Source of the DNA: Saprospiraceae bacterium | Lineage (GTDB): Bacteria; Bacteroidota; Bacteroidia; Chitinophagales; Saprospiraceae | DNA: 64,000 bases | Direction of reading: 5' to 3' | Assembly (NCBI GenBank): GCA_016714765.1 | Contig: JADKCF010000011.1 | Coordinates: 1-64,000 of the forward strand | In this document: one piece after another, positions 42,401 through 50,925 of the stretch | How positions within the stretch are numbered: the stretch's first letter is position 1 | How the letters are laid out: each line of letters opens with the position of its first letter | Translations under genes and position numbers: made by a program | The notes under the pieces: model-generated | The model's database searches: none | The model's input: only the letters and a program-made list of their open reading frames with translations | What the model was told of the DNA's origin: nothing

Positions 42401-44674
42401 AAAAATGTGGTTATTCAACTTCGAAGATGGAGTATGCAAGAAGTGGAAAGTAGAATACAAATATGTCAACTGGTGTACTAACGAAGAGAGAGGACCATTC
42501 TACAAATATTTCATGTACAGTGATGAAGTAGCTCCAGTAGTTACATGCAGAGACACTATGTATGCAGTAGGAGTAAATTGTGAGCTTTCAGGTTTACAGT
42601 TGACTAAAAAAGCTACCGATACAGGTGGATGTATAGACAATGGATGGTTGAAGTGGACAGTAATCGTAGACTTGTGGGCAGATGGTAGTAATGATATCGA
42701 GTATACCTCGTTCATCGCACCAAACAATGACGTAAGTAATATGAGAAATGGTAATTTCGGAGCTATCAGAGATGATAACGAAAACGGAATTCCGGATGTA
42801 TATCTTGCACCTACAGCTAATGGAGCAGCAATACCTGCCAACAGCATTATCCTGCCTACTATAGCAGGTAAAATGAGCAATCACAAAGTAGCATGGAAAG
42901 TAACAGACGGATGTCACAACTTCACTACATGTCATGAGTCATTCATGGTAGCAGACAAGAAGGCACCAACACCAGTTTGTATTCCATTGAGTACAGCATT
43001 GATGCAAGATCCAGACGGATCAGGACCATTATTACCAATGGTAGAATTGTGGGCTATCGACTTCATGAACAAGTCATATGACAACTGTACTGATGCAAGT
43101 GACCTATTGTACACATTTGACGATTGGGCACCAAGAATTGCTGATACAGTAATACAGACAAGATTAGTGAATGTAGACAAGGCACATTACTTCAACAGCA
43201 AAGGACAGGCAGTAGCAGCGTACCCTGCAAGACCTACTAATTCAGTAGAGAAAGCAGCGGAAGCAGCATACCTTGCAGGTAACTTACAGTTGTGGATACC
43301 AGAAAACAGAAGCTCAGCCAAAGTATGGGTAGCAGGTGATATCGCACCGGGAGTTAAGAAGACAGTGGATGTACACGTGACAGTATGGGATAAGAAATTT
43401 AACCATGACTATTGCTGGACGACCCTTGACCTTATCTACAATGGAACTACAAATGTAGGATCAAGAATTTCAGGTAGCGTAGTTACTGCGAGCAATCAGC
43501 CAGTAAATAACGTAGCTGTTACTATCGATGCCAACATTACAGAGTATCCTAAGACAGTATCTACAGCAGTTGCTGGTACATATGAGATGGAAGTTCCAGT
43601 AGGAATGAATTATCAGATTACAGCGAGCAAAGGTGGAGATTACCTCAATGGAGTAAGCACACTTGACCTTGTATTGATCCAGAGACATATCTTAGGAATC
43701 CAGACATTAGACAATCGTTACAAATTGATAGCAGCAGATGCTAACAACGATGGAGCAGTAACAGCAAGTGACTTGATCGAGCTTAGAAAATTGATCTTAG
43801 GAATCACTAACGAACTTCCTAAGAATGCAAGCTGGAGATTCCCAGTAACTGCACAGTCTATGGACGCAACTAATCCGTTCCCATTTGTAGAGCAGATAGC
43901 TATCAGCCAGCTTCTTACAAATATGAGCAATCAGAACTTCGTAGCAGTGAAGATAGGAGATGTAAACGGAAACGTAAGCACCAACGTATCTAACCCCTGC
44001 GTAGAAGGCAGAAGCAACAGAAACGTAGTGATGGCAGTAGCAGAGCATACAGTAGCAGCAGGGTGAAGTGGTAGAAATACCGGTAACAGCAGCTAACTTC
44101 AGCGATGTAGCAGGATACCAGTTCACTATGAATCTGAAAGGCGGAAGCTATGTAGGTGAAATGCAGGAGCACTTGATATCAATGCAAGCAATGTAGGAGT
44201 GATAGCAGGAGATGTAGTAACTATGAGTTATGCATCAAATGAAGGAACAAGTATCAATGCAGGTGAAGTATTATTTACACTGATCGTAAAAGCTGACAAA
44301 GATGGAAAGTTAAGTGAAATGATCACATTGAACTCAGGCGTAACAGCAGCAGAATCATACAGCAGCGACCTTACAGTAGGTAAAGTAAGCTTAGATGTAA
44401 GAACTGCACCGTAGCTGGAATCGAATTGAATCAGAACGAACCAAACCCATTCAAAGGTCAGACCACAGTAGCTTTGTAATGCCTGAGGCAGCAACAGCTA
44501 CATTGAGTGTATATGACGTGACTGGAAAAGTAGTGACAATAAGAAACATCGATGCTAATAAAGGCTTGAACGGTGAAATCTTCACAAGAGAGCAATTAGC
44601 GCAACAGGCGTTCTTTACCCACACTTAAGAGCGGTGACTTCACAGCTACTAAGAAAATGATCATCATCGAGTAA
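38929..44674 (+). CDS. Large T9SS type A protein with HYR-like, dockerin-like and cohesin-like parts (frame-broken)
   Basis: One gene of about 5.7 kb (about 1,910 aa) is broken by many small indels at both ends: several between 39420 and 39520, and others near 44063, 44165, 44405, 44477, 44600 and 44625. It has a signal peptide (LMTVLFLFVGLFAQAQ), a CUB-like N-terminal domain, a chain of HYR-type beta modules, a dockerin-like pair, a cohesin-like domain and a C-terminal type IX type A sorting domain. The central frame (39519-44066) is intact for 4.5 kb and clearly coding. It uses AGA for most Arg and many AAC/GAC/GTA/ACA codons, suggesting high expression. Start choice: ATG 38929 or 38926. 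Confidence 0.82.
39519..44066 (+). CDS. Large T9SS type A protein, fragment 2: HYR-like chain and dockerin-like region
   Basis: About 1,515 aa. An initial domain (FWNITSASFVVPQDGQISFNW) is followed by repeated HYR-like modules. Their boundaries carry 'D(K/T/E)xxPxxxC': VEDKLAPRIDC, AIDTEAPTFIV, VVDKTPPVPVA, KVPPVITCPADATIHC, DEVAPVVTC, VADKKAPTPVC. Each is followed by C-G or C-x-D segments (SWADNCGM, ATDCCGNE, NWCTNEE). Near the end are a carboxypeptidase-regulatory-like strand set (ISGSVVTASNQPVNNVAVTI) and a dockerin-like pair (STLDLVLIQRHILGI; ADANNDGAVTASDLIELRKLILGI) with Ca2+-type loops. Confidence 0.82.
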   Translation, partial: AVGPSAGLPCPGPGAPCTLNCLGDFNVSLSGCNPFTIPDKIDLAWLTGNCPRVLLPLSSGFVGAFGDLVDYNFIVPGFGNPYDGNADCITTNFPSSLTIQSATGSDCFWNITSASFVVPQDGQISFNWSSTNADPGWDYFGYHVGTPANPNSLDAVNAIFGGTSVSSTTFGVGASENGVINGVAVTAGSVLTFYAIANGGVDPIIATISNLQFSEWSCPEVVQLQGPTPGTEVGQGIYNMKFVGVDAYGNELGKCAYQITVTAVQPNLTCNDHLNISVNETCRIALVPDMLLENYEALGPCQDGDFIIKVWPFGDASKATGNVNGVATAYPKGTHTYEITHPYGNKCWGTFTVEDKLAPRIDCGPVRNIQCYEVDALVAEDVTKKASPSTARFAPSWADNCGMVTAEFTTHKLLDGCNGGNVLRKWIVTDMSGNTAYCEQWFAVNTVVEWSCPTSLVVLGCKDAVTPEAIAASRGVAAGFPYFASPAGNTPIHGVCNYYTTYSDVEIDACGAHCHGNRKVIRSWQILDWCNGTVTPCQQIIKAIDTEAPTFIVKDTIISTAPWYCEGDFYVPNPWELHDNCDINPTWSVKSSVVGVQIVPALLNGTPHPVYKYRAIGVPKGTSHLKYTATDCCGNEVTIVSNVTVVDKTPPVPVAKRDIVIGLVPGYDANGVPDGTAKLYSESIDNGSYDNCSAARLEIRRVNKGVKSDNVTTDAPSCGNLGNGIPRWNNNITFNNRLAANLGNNMPYNTNDTDGGLFVKFCCEDLTSAGADFDGDGTLDVGYHMVIMRVWDDGNMDGTIGNAGDNWNDTWANVKVECKVPPVITCPADATIHCDWAIEKFVSSSATKSVVGVDFKKTGLPEAYGVCTNPAIEFRDREVTDQCGIGFIERTFVIKEKDLTRTCVQIITILPSTSAQPWVTNFPGDWDNVEQIGCDEPTAAQIKAKGPTNVGGPCDVIGVSTKMWLFNFEDGVCKKWKVEYKYVNWCTNEERGPFYKYFMYSDEVAPVVTCRDTMYAVGVNCELSGLQLTKKATDTGGCIDNGWLKWTVIVDLWADGSNDIEYTSFIAPNNDVSNMRNGNFGAIRDDNENGIPDVYLAPTANGAAIPANSIILPTIAGKMSNHKVAWKVTDGCHNFTTCHESFMVADKKAPTPVCIPLSTALMQDPDGSGPLLPMVELWAIDFMNKSYDNCTDASDLLYTFDDWAPRIADTVIQTRLVNVDKAHYFNSKGQAVAAYPARPTNSVEKAAEAAYLAGNLQLWIPENRSSAKVWVAGDIAPGVKKTVDVHVTVWDKKFNHDYCWTTLDLIYNGTTNVGSRISGSVVTASNQPVNNVAVTIDANITEYPKTVSTAVAGTYEMEVPVGMNYQITASKGGDYLNGVSTLDLVLIQRHILGIQTLDNRYKLIAADANNDGAVTASDLIELRKLILGITNELPKNASWRFPVTAQSMDATNPFPFVEQIAISQLLTNMSNQNFVAVKIGDVNGNVSTNVSNPCVEGRSNRNVVMAVAEHTVAAG
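44068..44674 (+). CDS. Large T9SS type A protein, fragment 3: cohesin-like domain and sorting tail
   Basis: A stretch broken by at least five one-base indels. Read across frames it gives GEVVEIPVTAANFSDVAGYQ, then ALDINASNVGVIAGDVVTMS and INAGEVLFTLIVKADKDG, which is the pattern of cohesin-type beta sandwiches. The tail follows: LNQNEPNPFKGQTTV, MPEAATATLSVYDVTGKVV, LKSGDFTATKKMIIIE. The N-x-P-N-P-F and final K-x-x-I(I) strands are the type IX type A sorting signal. Within it only 44199-44414 is a sizeable intact frame. Confidence 0.75.
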
Positions 44675-44728
44675 TCGAATGAATGATATAACTCAAAACT
44701 GAGTTAGAGATAAATCGGTTTTTGGGAT

Positions 44729-44766
44729 GGCCTCTCTTCAAGCAATTGGAGGGGGGCTTTTTTATT
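44729..44766 (+). terminator. Terminator of the second giant gene
   Basis: GGCCTCTCTTCAA and TTGGAGGGGGGC pair with several G-U pairs, followed by TTTTTTATTTTTG. Confidence 0.75.
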
Positions 44767-44821
44767 TTTGTTTATTGCAATGTTTGTTTTAACTTTGGCA
44801 GATATATAATAAATGGATTAA

Positions 44822-46033
44822 ATGGATAGAGTAGCCTATATTATCGGCGGATACAGAACAGCTGTGGGGAGCTTCAGAGGAGGTCTTTCTTCTATATTAC
44901 AGATGACCAGCGGCTATTCCTATAAAGCCGTTATGGAGAAATTTAGTATACCTGATTCTGCATTGGATGAAGTTATATTGGGATGTGCCAATCAGGCCGG
45001 TGAAGACAACAGAAATATTGCACGTATGGCATTACTTTTGGCGGGAGTTCACTATTCAGTACCTGGCGAAACTGTAAACCGGCTTTGTGCTTCAGGAATG
45101 TCATCTGTCATACACGGCTGCCGATCCATCATTTGCGGAGATGCCAATTTGATCATAGCCGGTGGAGTAGAACACATGACAAGAGCTCCTTGGGTGGTGT
45201 CCAAGTCGGCTACACCGTTTGGTAGTGATTCACAAATGTTTGATTCCAGTTTTGGATGGCGTTTCGTAAATCCGAAAATGAAAGAAATGTATGGAACTGA
45301 AGCGATGGGTGAAACCGCTGAAAATCTAGCTGATTTGTATCATATTTCAAGATCAGATCAGGATACCTTTGCCCTTAATTCACAAAAAAAGGCGTCTAAC
45401 GCAAAAATAACAGGCAGATTAGGAAGAGAAATAGTTCCTGCTTTGATCAAACGGCACAGACAAGATGATTACATTTTTGATCAGGATGAGTTTATAAAAC
45501 CTGATTCTACTTTAGAGGGTCTAAATAAATTGAAACCGGCTTTTAGAACTGAGTCTGGAAGTGTGACCGCCGGTAATGCATCAGGTCTAAATGATGGAGC
45601 AGCTGCGATTCTCGTAGCCTCTGCCGAAGGGATGGCTACTCATGGGTTGCATCCCCTGGTTAGAGTAGTTGGGTCAGCGGTAGCAGGAGTAGAGCCTAGA
45701 ATCATGGGAATAGGACCTGTAAAAGCATCCCAGAAAGTATTGGGAAAGGCTGACTTAAGGATAGAAGATATGGATATAATAGAGATCAACGAGGCATTTG
45801 CTGTGCAGGTTTTAGCATGTACCAGAGCCTTGGGATTGAGGGATGATGACCCACGAATCAACCCCAATGGTGGGGCGATTGCTTTGGGACATCCGTTAGG
45901 TATGTCTGGTACCAGAATTTTACTAACGGCGGCCATCGAACTCAATGAGCAAAATAAACGTTATGCTTTGGTAACTATGTGTATTGGAGTAGGGCAAGGA
46001 TATGCTGTAATTATTGAGAATTGTAACCTTTAA
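44822..46033 (+). CDS. Acetyl-CoA acyltransferase (thiolase)
   Basis: A 403-aa thiolase that splits 3-ketoacyl-CoA or condenses acetyl-CoA; cytoplasmic. Catalytic Cys89 is in NRLCASGMSS, the His is in GGAIALGHPLGMSGTR, and the second Cys is in MCIGVGQG. NEAFAVQ (the N-E-A-F motif) is also present. The protein looks closest to the 3-oxoadipyl-CoA/acetyl-CoA group by GWRFVNP and the loop lengths, but the substrate is not certain. No beta-oxidation partner is adjacent. The M48 protease gene follows after 12 nt. Confidence 0.92.
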   Translation: MDRVAYIIGGYRTAVGSFRGGLSSILQMTSGYSYKAVMEKFSIPDSALDEVILGCANQAGEDNRNIARMALLLAGVHYSVPGETVNRLCASGMSSVIHGCRSIICGDANLIIAGGVEHMTRAPWVVSKSATPFGSDSQMFDSSFGWRFVNPKMKEMYGTEAMGETAENLADLYHISRSDQDTFALNSQKKASNAKITGRLGREIVPALIKRHRQDDYIFDQDEFIKPDSTLEGLNKLKPAFRTESGSVTAGNASGLNDGAAAILVASAEGMATHGLHPLVRVVGSAVAGVEPRIMGIGPVKASQKVLGKADLRIEDMDIIEINEAFAVQVLACTRALGLRDDDPRINPNGGAIALGHPLGMSGTRILLTAAIELNEQNKRYALVTMCIGVGQGYAVIIENCNL

Positions 46034-46045
46034 ATAGCATTTTAT

Positions 46046-46879
46046 ATGTTTGGAAGACGAAACCAGGATGAATATTATAATGGACGACCGCAGACAAACG
46101 GTAACCGCCGTAATATTAAACTAACATTGATCATTGGATTGGTCATGGCGGCCTTTTCATTGTTTAAATATTACAATAATGAACAACTGAACCCGATCAC
46201 AGGGGAAAAACAGCGTGTATCTATTTCTGCAGAACAGGAAGTAGCCCTGGGACTGCAAAGTGCACCTCAGATGGTACAACAATATGGTGGTATTCATCCT
46301 GATCTGAGGGCTCAGTCGTTAGTGAAGTCTGTTGGCGAAAAACTTATACAAAGCACTGTTGCTAAACAATCGGGTTATCCCTATGAGTTTCATTTATTGG
46401 CAGATCCACAGGTAATCAATGCATTCGCTTTGCCGGGCGGGCAAGTTTTTATTACAGAGGCGCTTTTTTCGAAACTCGAGAATGAAGACCAGTTGGCAGG
46501 TGTCCTGGGGCATGAAGTGGGGCACGTCATTCACAGACATGGTGCCGAAAGGATAGCAAAAATGGAACTTACCCAAGGTCTTACCGGAGCGGCAGTGATA
46601 GCAGCAGGTGACTATAATAGTGCACAATTTGCACAAATGGTGGCCAATTTGGTCAATATGAAATATGGCCGTGATCAGGAATTAGAATCTGATGATTTTG
46701 GGGTTCGACTCATGATGGAAGCTGGTTATGACCCCAAAGCATTGGTAGGTGTGATGGATATTCTGGAAAGTGCTTCTGGCGGCGAAAGGCAACCGGAGTT
46801 TCAAAGTACCCACCCTAGTCCTGAAAACCGACGCCAGAAAATAATGGAAGCCATCCAAAAGTATCATAAAACTAAATAA
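46046..46879 (+). CDS. M48 family zinc metallopeptidase
   Basis: A 277-aa protein. A membrane anchor at about 24-40 (IKLTLIIGLVMAAFSLF) is followed by a periplasmic protease domain with HEVGH at 156-160 and the third ligand Glu in ESDDFGVRLM. The preceding NAFALPGGQVFITEAL is the usual edge strand of the YggG/LoiP group. It probably degrades misfolded envelope proteins. It is part of a run of same-strand genes (thiolase, this, BNR lipoprotein, hypothetical) with almost no gaps. Confidence 0.9.
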   Translation: MFGRRNQDEYYNGRPQTNGNRRNIKLTLIIGLVMAAFSLFKYYNNEQLNPITGEKQRVSISAEQEVALGLQSAPQMVQQYGGIHPDLRAQSLVKSVGEKLIQSTVAKQSGYPYEFHLLADPQVINAFALPGGQVFITEALFSKLENEDQLAGVLGHEVGHVIHRHGAERIAKMELTQGLTGAAVIAAGDYNSAQFAQMVANLVNMKYGRDQELESDDFGVRLMMEAGYDPKALVGVMDILESASGGERQPEFQSTHPSPENRRQKIMEAIQKYHKTK

Positions 46880-46880
46880 T

Positions 46881-48206
46881 GTGAGAATCTTACTTATACT
46901 GTTGATTTGTACTATTCTTTATTCGTGTGCAGGGGGGTTGTATGGTAAAAGGAGTTCTTCAAAAGCAATAGAATTTGAGCCTATCAGAGTTGTGACCATA
47001 CATGAGGGCAGTTTTAATGCTGCTCCGTGCGAACCCACTATTTCCATTAATCCATCAGATGATACCAATCTGGTCGCCGGTTCAGTATTGAATAATGTTT
47101 ATGTTTCCAATGATAGTGGCATTACATGGCACAAGAGCAAATTAAGTTCAACATATGGAGTATATGGTGATCCGGTAGTTAGATTTACCAATAATGGCAA
47201 TGTACTTTATTCTCATTTATCCAATCCAGCTGGTAGAGCTTATGCTAGTCCGGAATTTCTGGACAGGATAGTCATACAGAAATCCAGAGATAATGGGATA
47301 AGCTGGGACAACGGCTCATTTGCAGCAGCCAATCAGCAAAAAGACCATGATAAACAATGGTTATACGTATCACCGGATGGGACAATTCTCATGGGATGGA
47401 CTGAGTTTGACAAGTATGGTAGCAAAGATACATCAGACCGATCAAGAATATTGTTTTCGTCATCAGTAGACGAGGGTTCTACCTGGAAAGATGCAGTGAT
47501 CATTTCCGAAGCGGAAGGTGATTGTCTGGATGGGGACGGAACTACTGAAGGGGCTCATCCAGCTCTAGGTACTGATGGAACATATTATATGGTATGGGGA
47601 CATGATAACCAACTCTTGCTTGACAAATCATTTGATAAAGGTAAAACCTGGCAAAAAAAAGATGAGGTGCTAGTATCCCAACCTGGTGGATGGTCTTATG
47701 AAATACCTGGTATAGATCGCTGCAATGGCATGCCTGTTATGGATTGTGATCACTCCAAAAGTGCTTACCGCGGAAACTTGTATGTCTCATGGAGCGATCA
47801 GCGCAATGGAGCTGATGATACCGACATATGGATTATGGTTTCATCTGATAATGCAAAAACATGGTCACTACCACGTCGGGTCAATAATGACGGGCCAGGC
47901 AAACATCAGTTTTTTTCATGGATGGATATCGATCAGACTACAGGGTATATATATATCGTTTTTTACGACCGGCGTAACCATACGGACAATCATACCGATG
48001 TCTATCTTGCATATTCCAGCGATGGGGGACAGCACTTCGAAAATATAAAAATATCAGAAACACCGTTTTTGCCTGAACCTTATCTGTTTTTTGGCGATTA
48101 TAATGATATTAGTGCATGGAAAGGTAAAATTCGTCCTATTTGGACCCGTCAGGATAAGGAAGTACTGAGTGTACAGACAGCAATATTGGATGTAAAAAGA
48201 AATTGA
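46881..48206 (+). CDS. BNR/Asp-box (sialidase-fold) lipoprotein
   Basis: A 441-aa protein starting at GTG 46881, one base after the protease stop. A lipoprotein signal ends in LYSC (Cys16). The rest is a beta-propeller with at least six Asp boxes of the S-x-D-x-G-x-(T/S)-(W/F) type: SNDSGITWHK, SRDNGISWDN, SVDEGSTWKD, SFDKGKTWQK, SSDNAKTWSL, SSDGGQHFEN. It has the sialidase fold, but I could not point to the catalytic Arg triad or Tyr/Glu pair with certainty, so enzymatic activity is open. It is anchored to the outer or inner membrane by lipid. Confidence 0.8.
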   Translation: MRILLILLICTILYSCAGGLYGKRSSSKAIEFEPIRVVTIHEGSFNAAPCEPTISINPSDDTNLVAGSVLNNVYVSNDSGITWHKSKLSSTYGVYGDPVVRFTNNGNVLYSHLSNPAGRAYASPEFLDRIVIQKSRDNGISWDNGSFAAANQQKDHDKQWLYVSPDGTILMGWTEFDKYGSKDTSDRSRILFSSSVDEGSTWKDAVIISEAEGDCLDGDGTTEGAHPALGTDGTYYMVWGHDNQLLLDKSFDKGKTWQKKDEVLVSQPGGWSYEIPGIDRCNGMPVMDCDHSKSAYRGNLYVSWSDQRNGADDTDIWIMVSSDNAKTWSLPRRVNNDGPGKHQFFSWMDIDQTTGYIYIVFYDRRNHTDNHTDVYLAYSSDGGQHFENIKISETPFLPEPYLFFGDYNDISAWKGKIRPIWTRQDKEVLSVQTAILDVKRN

Positions 48207-48208
48207 TT

Positions 48209-48748
48209 ATGTATTATAGAATTTTGATTTTTCTGATATTTTTTATCGGAATGACAAACGCCCTGAAATGTGATGCTCAGGTGTTGCTTCAATTGGAAAT
48301 ATTCAAAGAAATAGATGCTGTGAAGTTCGGGCCCGGGGATCAGATAACTTATAAAACAAAAGCATTTCCAAAAGACTGGCAAACTAAAAAACTGGAGAGG
48401 ATTATCACAGGGGATGATATCCTGGTTTTTGAGGACGGGATGGTAAATCTCAGCGAAATCACACAATTCAGACTAAGAAATGGTACGGCTGCCGGAATGG
48501 GAAAATTATTTACAGGATTTGGAGCTGGCTGGTTTTTATTTGGAGGTATTGCTCATTTTGCATCAGACTATAAATTTACATGGGGCAGTTTTGCGATAGG
48601 AGCTGTAGCTACCGGGGTAGGGTGGCTCTTAAATAAAGTAGTTTCAAAGCGCACTTTTAAGATCGGGAAAACAGCCAATTTAAGGATAATTGATATAAGC
48701 TTTCCTGCACCTGCTGATGCTCGGATGCAAAGCAATAGTTATCCCTGA
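48209..48748 (+). CDS. Exported hypothetical protein with glycine-zipper-like membrane segments
   Basis: 179 aa from ATG 48209, 2 nt after the upstream stop; a TTG at 48203 overlaps that stop. The signal peptide (RILIFLIFFIGMTNALKCDA) is followed by a beta-rich part (FGPGDQITYKTKAFPKDW, ERIITGDDILVFEDG). Two Gly-rich hydrophobic segments come next (MGKLFTGFGAGWFLFGGI, WGSFAIGAVATGVGWLL). The function is unknown. It ends 58 nt from the convergent rhomboid gene. Confidence 0.75.
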   Translation: MYYRILIFLIFFIGMTNALKCDAQVLLQLEIFKEIDAVKFGPGDQITYKTKAFPKDWQTKKLERIITGDDILVFEDGMVNLSEITQFRLRNGTAAGMGKLFTGFGAGWFLFGGIAHFASDYKFTWGSFAIGAVATGVGWLLNKVVSKRTFKIGKTANLRIIDISFPAPADARMQSNSYP

Positions 48749-48806
48749 CAGGAGTACAAATTAGGTGATAGTGTTTGTTTTTCTTTTTTCTGGTATCTGA
48801 CAGATG

Positions 48807-49565
48807 CTAAATAATGGTGTCTGGAGTCTCGGTATAATCAATAGTCTGTTTGACAAAGGACTTCAAATACAAACCTGCCAACAGGCCGAAAGCAAATCCT
48901 CCAATGTGTGCCCACCATGCTACACCTTCTCCTGCGGCATTGGCAGGACCCAAAGATCCAATACCTGAGAATAATTGCTGCACAAACCATAAACCAAGAA
49001 ATAGAAGTGCAGGTACATAAAAGGACCTGAAAAATATAAGTACCAATACCTTGATTTGTGATTTTGGAAACATAAGCAGGTAGGTGCCCATAACTGCTGA
49101 GATGGCTCCACTGGCCCCTAATGAAGGTATCACTGCAGATGAGATAGGGATACCACTTGCACAGGGATTAGAATCCATACAAGGATAGCAGGTGATTTGA
49201 CTCAATTCTGTGCTTACTGTACTGAAATAAATGTGTGCAAAACTTGCGAATAAACCACCGGCCAGGTAGAAGATCAAAAAGTTTAAGTTTCCTATTTTTG
49301 CTTCAATATTATCTGCAAAAACCCATAAAAAAAGCATATTTCCTAATAGGTGCATCCAACTTCCATGCATAAAAATACTGGAAAGAAGGGTATGATAAGA
49401 ATGGCCTTTGATGATATCTAGTGGAATAGCAGAAAACTCACAAATCAAATTGCCAGGTGTCGAAACCTGCATAATAAAAACCAGAATGTTTATTACTATA
49501 AAAGAATAGCTAAATATAGGCTTGTGGCCTCCATGCACCTGAGTATCGCCGATAGGGAAAAACAT
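48807..49565 (-). CDS. Rhomboid family intramembrane serine protease
   Basis: Cleaves transmembrane substrates within the bilayer. The protein is 252 aa with six to seven membrane segments. The catalytic Ser152 is in GASGAISAVMG and His220 in WWAHIGGFAFG. The L1 loop HGSWMHLLGNMLFLWVF and the E-x-x-x-G (NIEAKIGN) block are typical. An insert with four cysteines (CYPCMDSNPCASG) between TM3 and the catalytic helix may form disulphides. The substrate is unknown. Confidence 0.92.
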   Translation of the reverse strand: MFFPIGDTQVHGGHKPIFSYSFIVINILVFIMQVSTPGNLICEFSAIPLDIIKGHSYHTLLSSIFMHGSWMHLLGNMLFLWVFADNIEAKIGNLNFLIFYLAGGLFASFAHIYFSTVSTELSQITCYPCMDSNPCASGIPISSAVIPSLGASGAISAVMGTYLLMFPKSQIKVLVLIFFRSFYVPALLFLGLWFVQQLFSGIGSLGPANAAGEGVAWWAHIGGFAFGLLAGLYLKSFVKQTIDYTETPDTII

Positions 49566-49591
49566 ATTGCTGAATTTTTAAAGTTTAGTAT

Positions 49592-50812
49592 TCAATTTCT
49601 GCTGGCAGCAGTGTTTAAAAATATATGTTCTAAGATTTTTTTGTCTTCTTCGGTCATGATTTGATCTCGTCTTGCCATCACAATTTCAGCCGTTTCAATT
49701 GCTTTTTTCAATTGGTGTGTGGTAAATCCAGATGCGCCACCCCAGGAAAAGGAGGGAATAAAAGTACGCGGAAAACCATCCCCAAAAATATTAGCGGCAA
49801 CACCTACAATGGTTCCTGTATTAAACATAGTGTTGATACCCGCTTTAGAATGGTCCCCCATGATAAGCCCGCAAAACTGTAATCCTGTATCTACAAATGT
49901 TTCTTCTACATATGACCATGTTTTTACGGGCAGATAATTGTTTTTTAAGTTGGAAGTATTGGTATCAGCTCCGAGATTGCACCATTCGCCGATGACGCTG
50001 TTGCCCAGATAACCATCGTGGCCTTTATTGGAATTAGCTTGCAGTACACAATTGTTGACTTCTCCACCCAGTCTGCTGAATGGACCCAATGTGGTAGGGC
50101 CATAAATTTTTGCGCCCATTTTCACTACAGCTCCTTCGCAAGCTGCAAAACCACCTCTTATCATGCTGCCTTCCATAATAAGGACTTTTTTGCCCAAATA
50201 CACCGGGCCACTATTTGTATTGATAATACAACATTCCATTGTAGCGCCTTCTTCTATAAAGATAGGATACTTGCCGTATACTGTGTTGGTGTCTGATATT
50301 GGTGCTGATTGTCTGCCTGCTGTCAATAGCTCGAAGTCTCTTTCTAACTCCGTTCCATTGATAGCAAAAATATGATGTGGTCTGGTTACTCTTGAGATTT
50401 GAAGGTCTTTCTGGCTGGAAATATCGATTCCTTTCAGGTTTTTCAGGGCCTGGTCATCATGGGATAATTCGTCAAATTGATTTTCAGAAAGTCTTGCGGC
50501 AATTAATTCCTGACCAAACAACAAAGCTTCATTCTTTTTAAGTTGTTTGACAAAATTGACTAATTGGGCATCAGGCAAAAAAGTGCTGTTGATCAGGATA
50601 TTGTCACTTTCTATATGGATAGGATATTTTTCTGAAAGATAGTCCTGTGTTATAAAACTTGCATGTCCTTGCAAATGCATTTCCCATTTTTCTCTGATAG
50701 TAAGGATGCCCACTCTCAGCTCACATATAGGTCTTGTAAAAGTCAAGGGTAATAGATGAAACCAATGGTCATCACCAAATAGAATTATGTTTTGTGGAAA
50801 TTCAGTTTGCAT
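49592..50812 (-). CDS. GlmU-like nucleotidyltransferase/left-handed beta-helix protein
   Basis: A 406-aa protein of the Bacteroidota-specific GlmU-like group (alternative UDP-GlcNAc pyrophosphorylase/acetyltransferase). The N-terminal half resembles a nucleotidyltransferase (NIILFGDDHWFHLLPLTFTRP, RVGILTIREKWE), but the usual LAAGxGTRM signature is absent. The C-terminal half has hexapeptide repeats of a left-handed beta helix (VYLGKKVLIMEGSMIRGG, VKMGAKIYGPTTLGP, SVIGEWCNLGADTNTSN). It probably acts in amino-sugar nucleotide supply for the envelope. It is separated from rpmE by a terminator and so has its own promoter. Confidence 0.85.
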   Translation of the reverse strand: MQTEFPQNIILFGDDHWFHLLPLTFTRPICELRVGILTIREKWEMHLQGHASFITQDYLSEKYPIHIESDNILINSTFLPDAQLVNFVKQLKKNEALLFGQELIAARLSENQFDELSHDDQALKNLKGIDISSQKDLQISRVTRPHHIFAINGTELERDFELLTAGRQSAPISDTNTVYGKYPIFIEEGATMECCIINTNSGPVYLGKKVLIMEGSMIRGGFAACEGAVVKMGAKIYGPTTLGPFSRLGGEVNNCVLQANSNKGHDGYLGNSVIGEWCNLGADTNTSNLKNNYLPVKTWSYVEETFVDTGLQFCGLIMGDHSKAGINTMFNTGTIVGVAANIFGDGFPRTFIPSFSWGGASGFTTHQLKKAIETAEIVMARRDQIMTEEDKKILEHIFLNTAASRN

Positions 50813-50877
50813 AGCGTGAATATAAATTCCTAAAAATAAAACGAACAGAAAAGCTTTATGTCACAAATTTATACAAA

Positions 50878-50912
50878 AAAAGCCCTTATTTTTGGTAAGG
50901 GCTTTTTTATAA
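50878..50912 (-). terminator. Terminator of rpmE
   Basis: AAAGCCCTTA and TAAGGGCTTT form a perfect stem with a 7-nt loop. On the minus strand it is followed by TTTTTTTG. It lies 14 nt past the rpmE stop. Confidence 0.85.
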
Positions 50913-50925
50913 GTTGTCAGTTTGC

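Noticed and set aside
46881..48206. Active neuraminidase
   Set aside because: Asp boxes show the fold only; the catalytic Arg triad and Tyr/Glu pair could not be identified with confidence.
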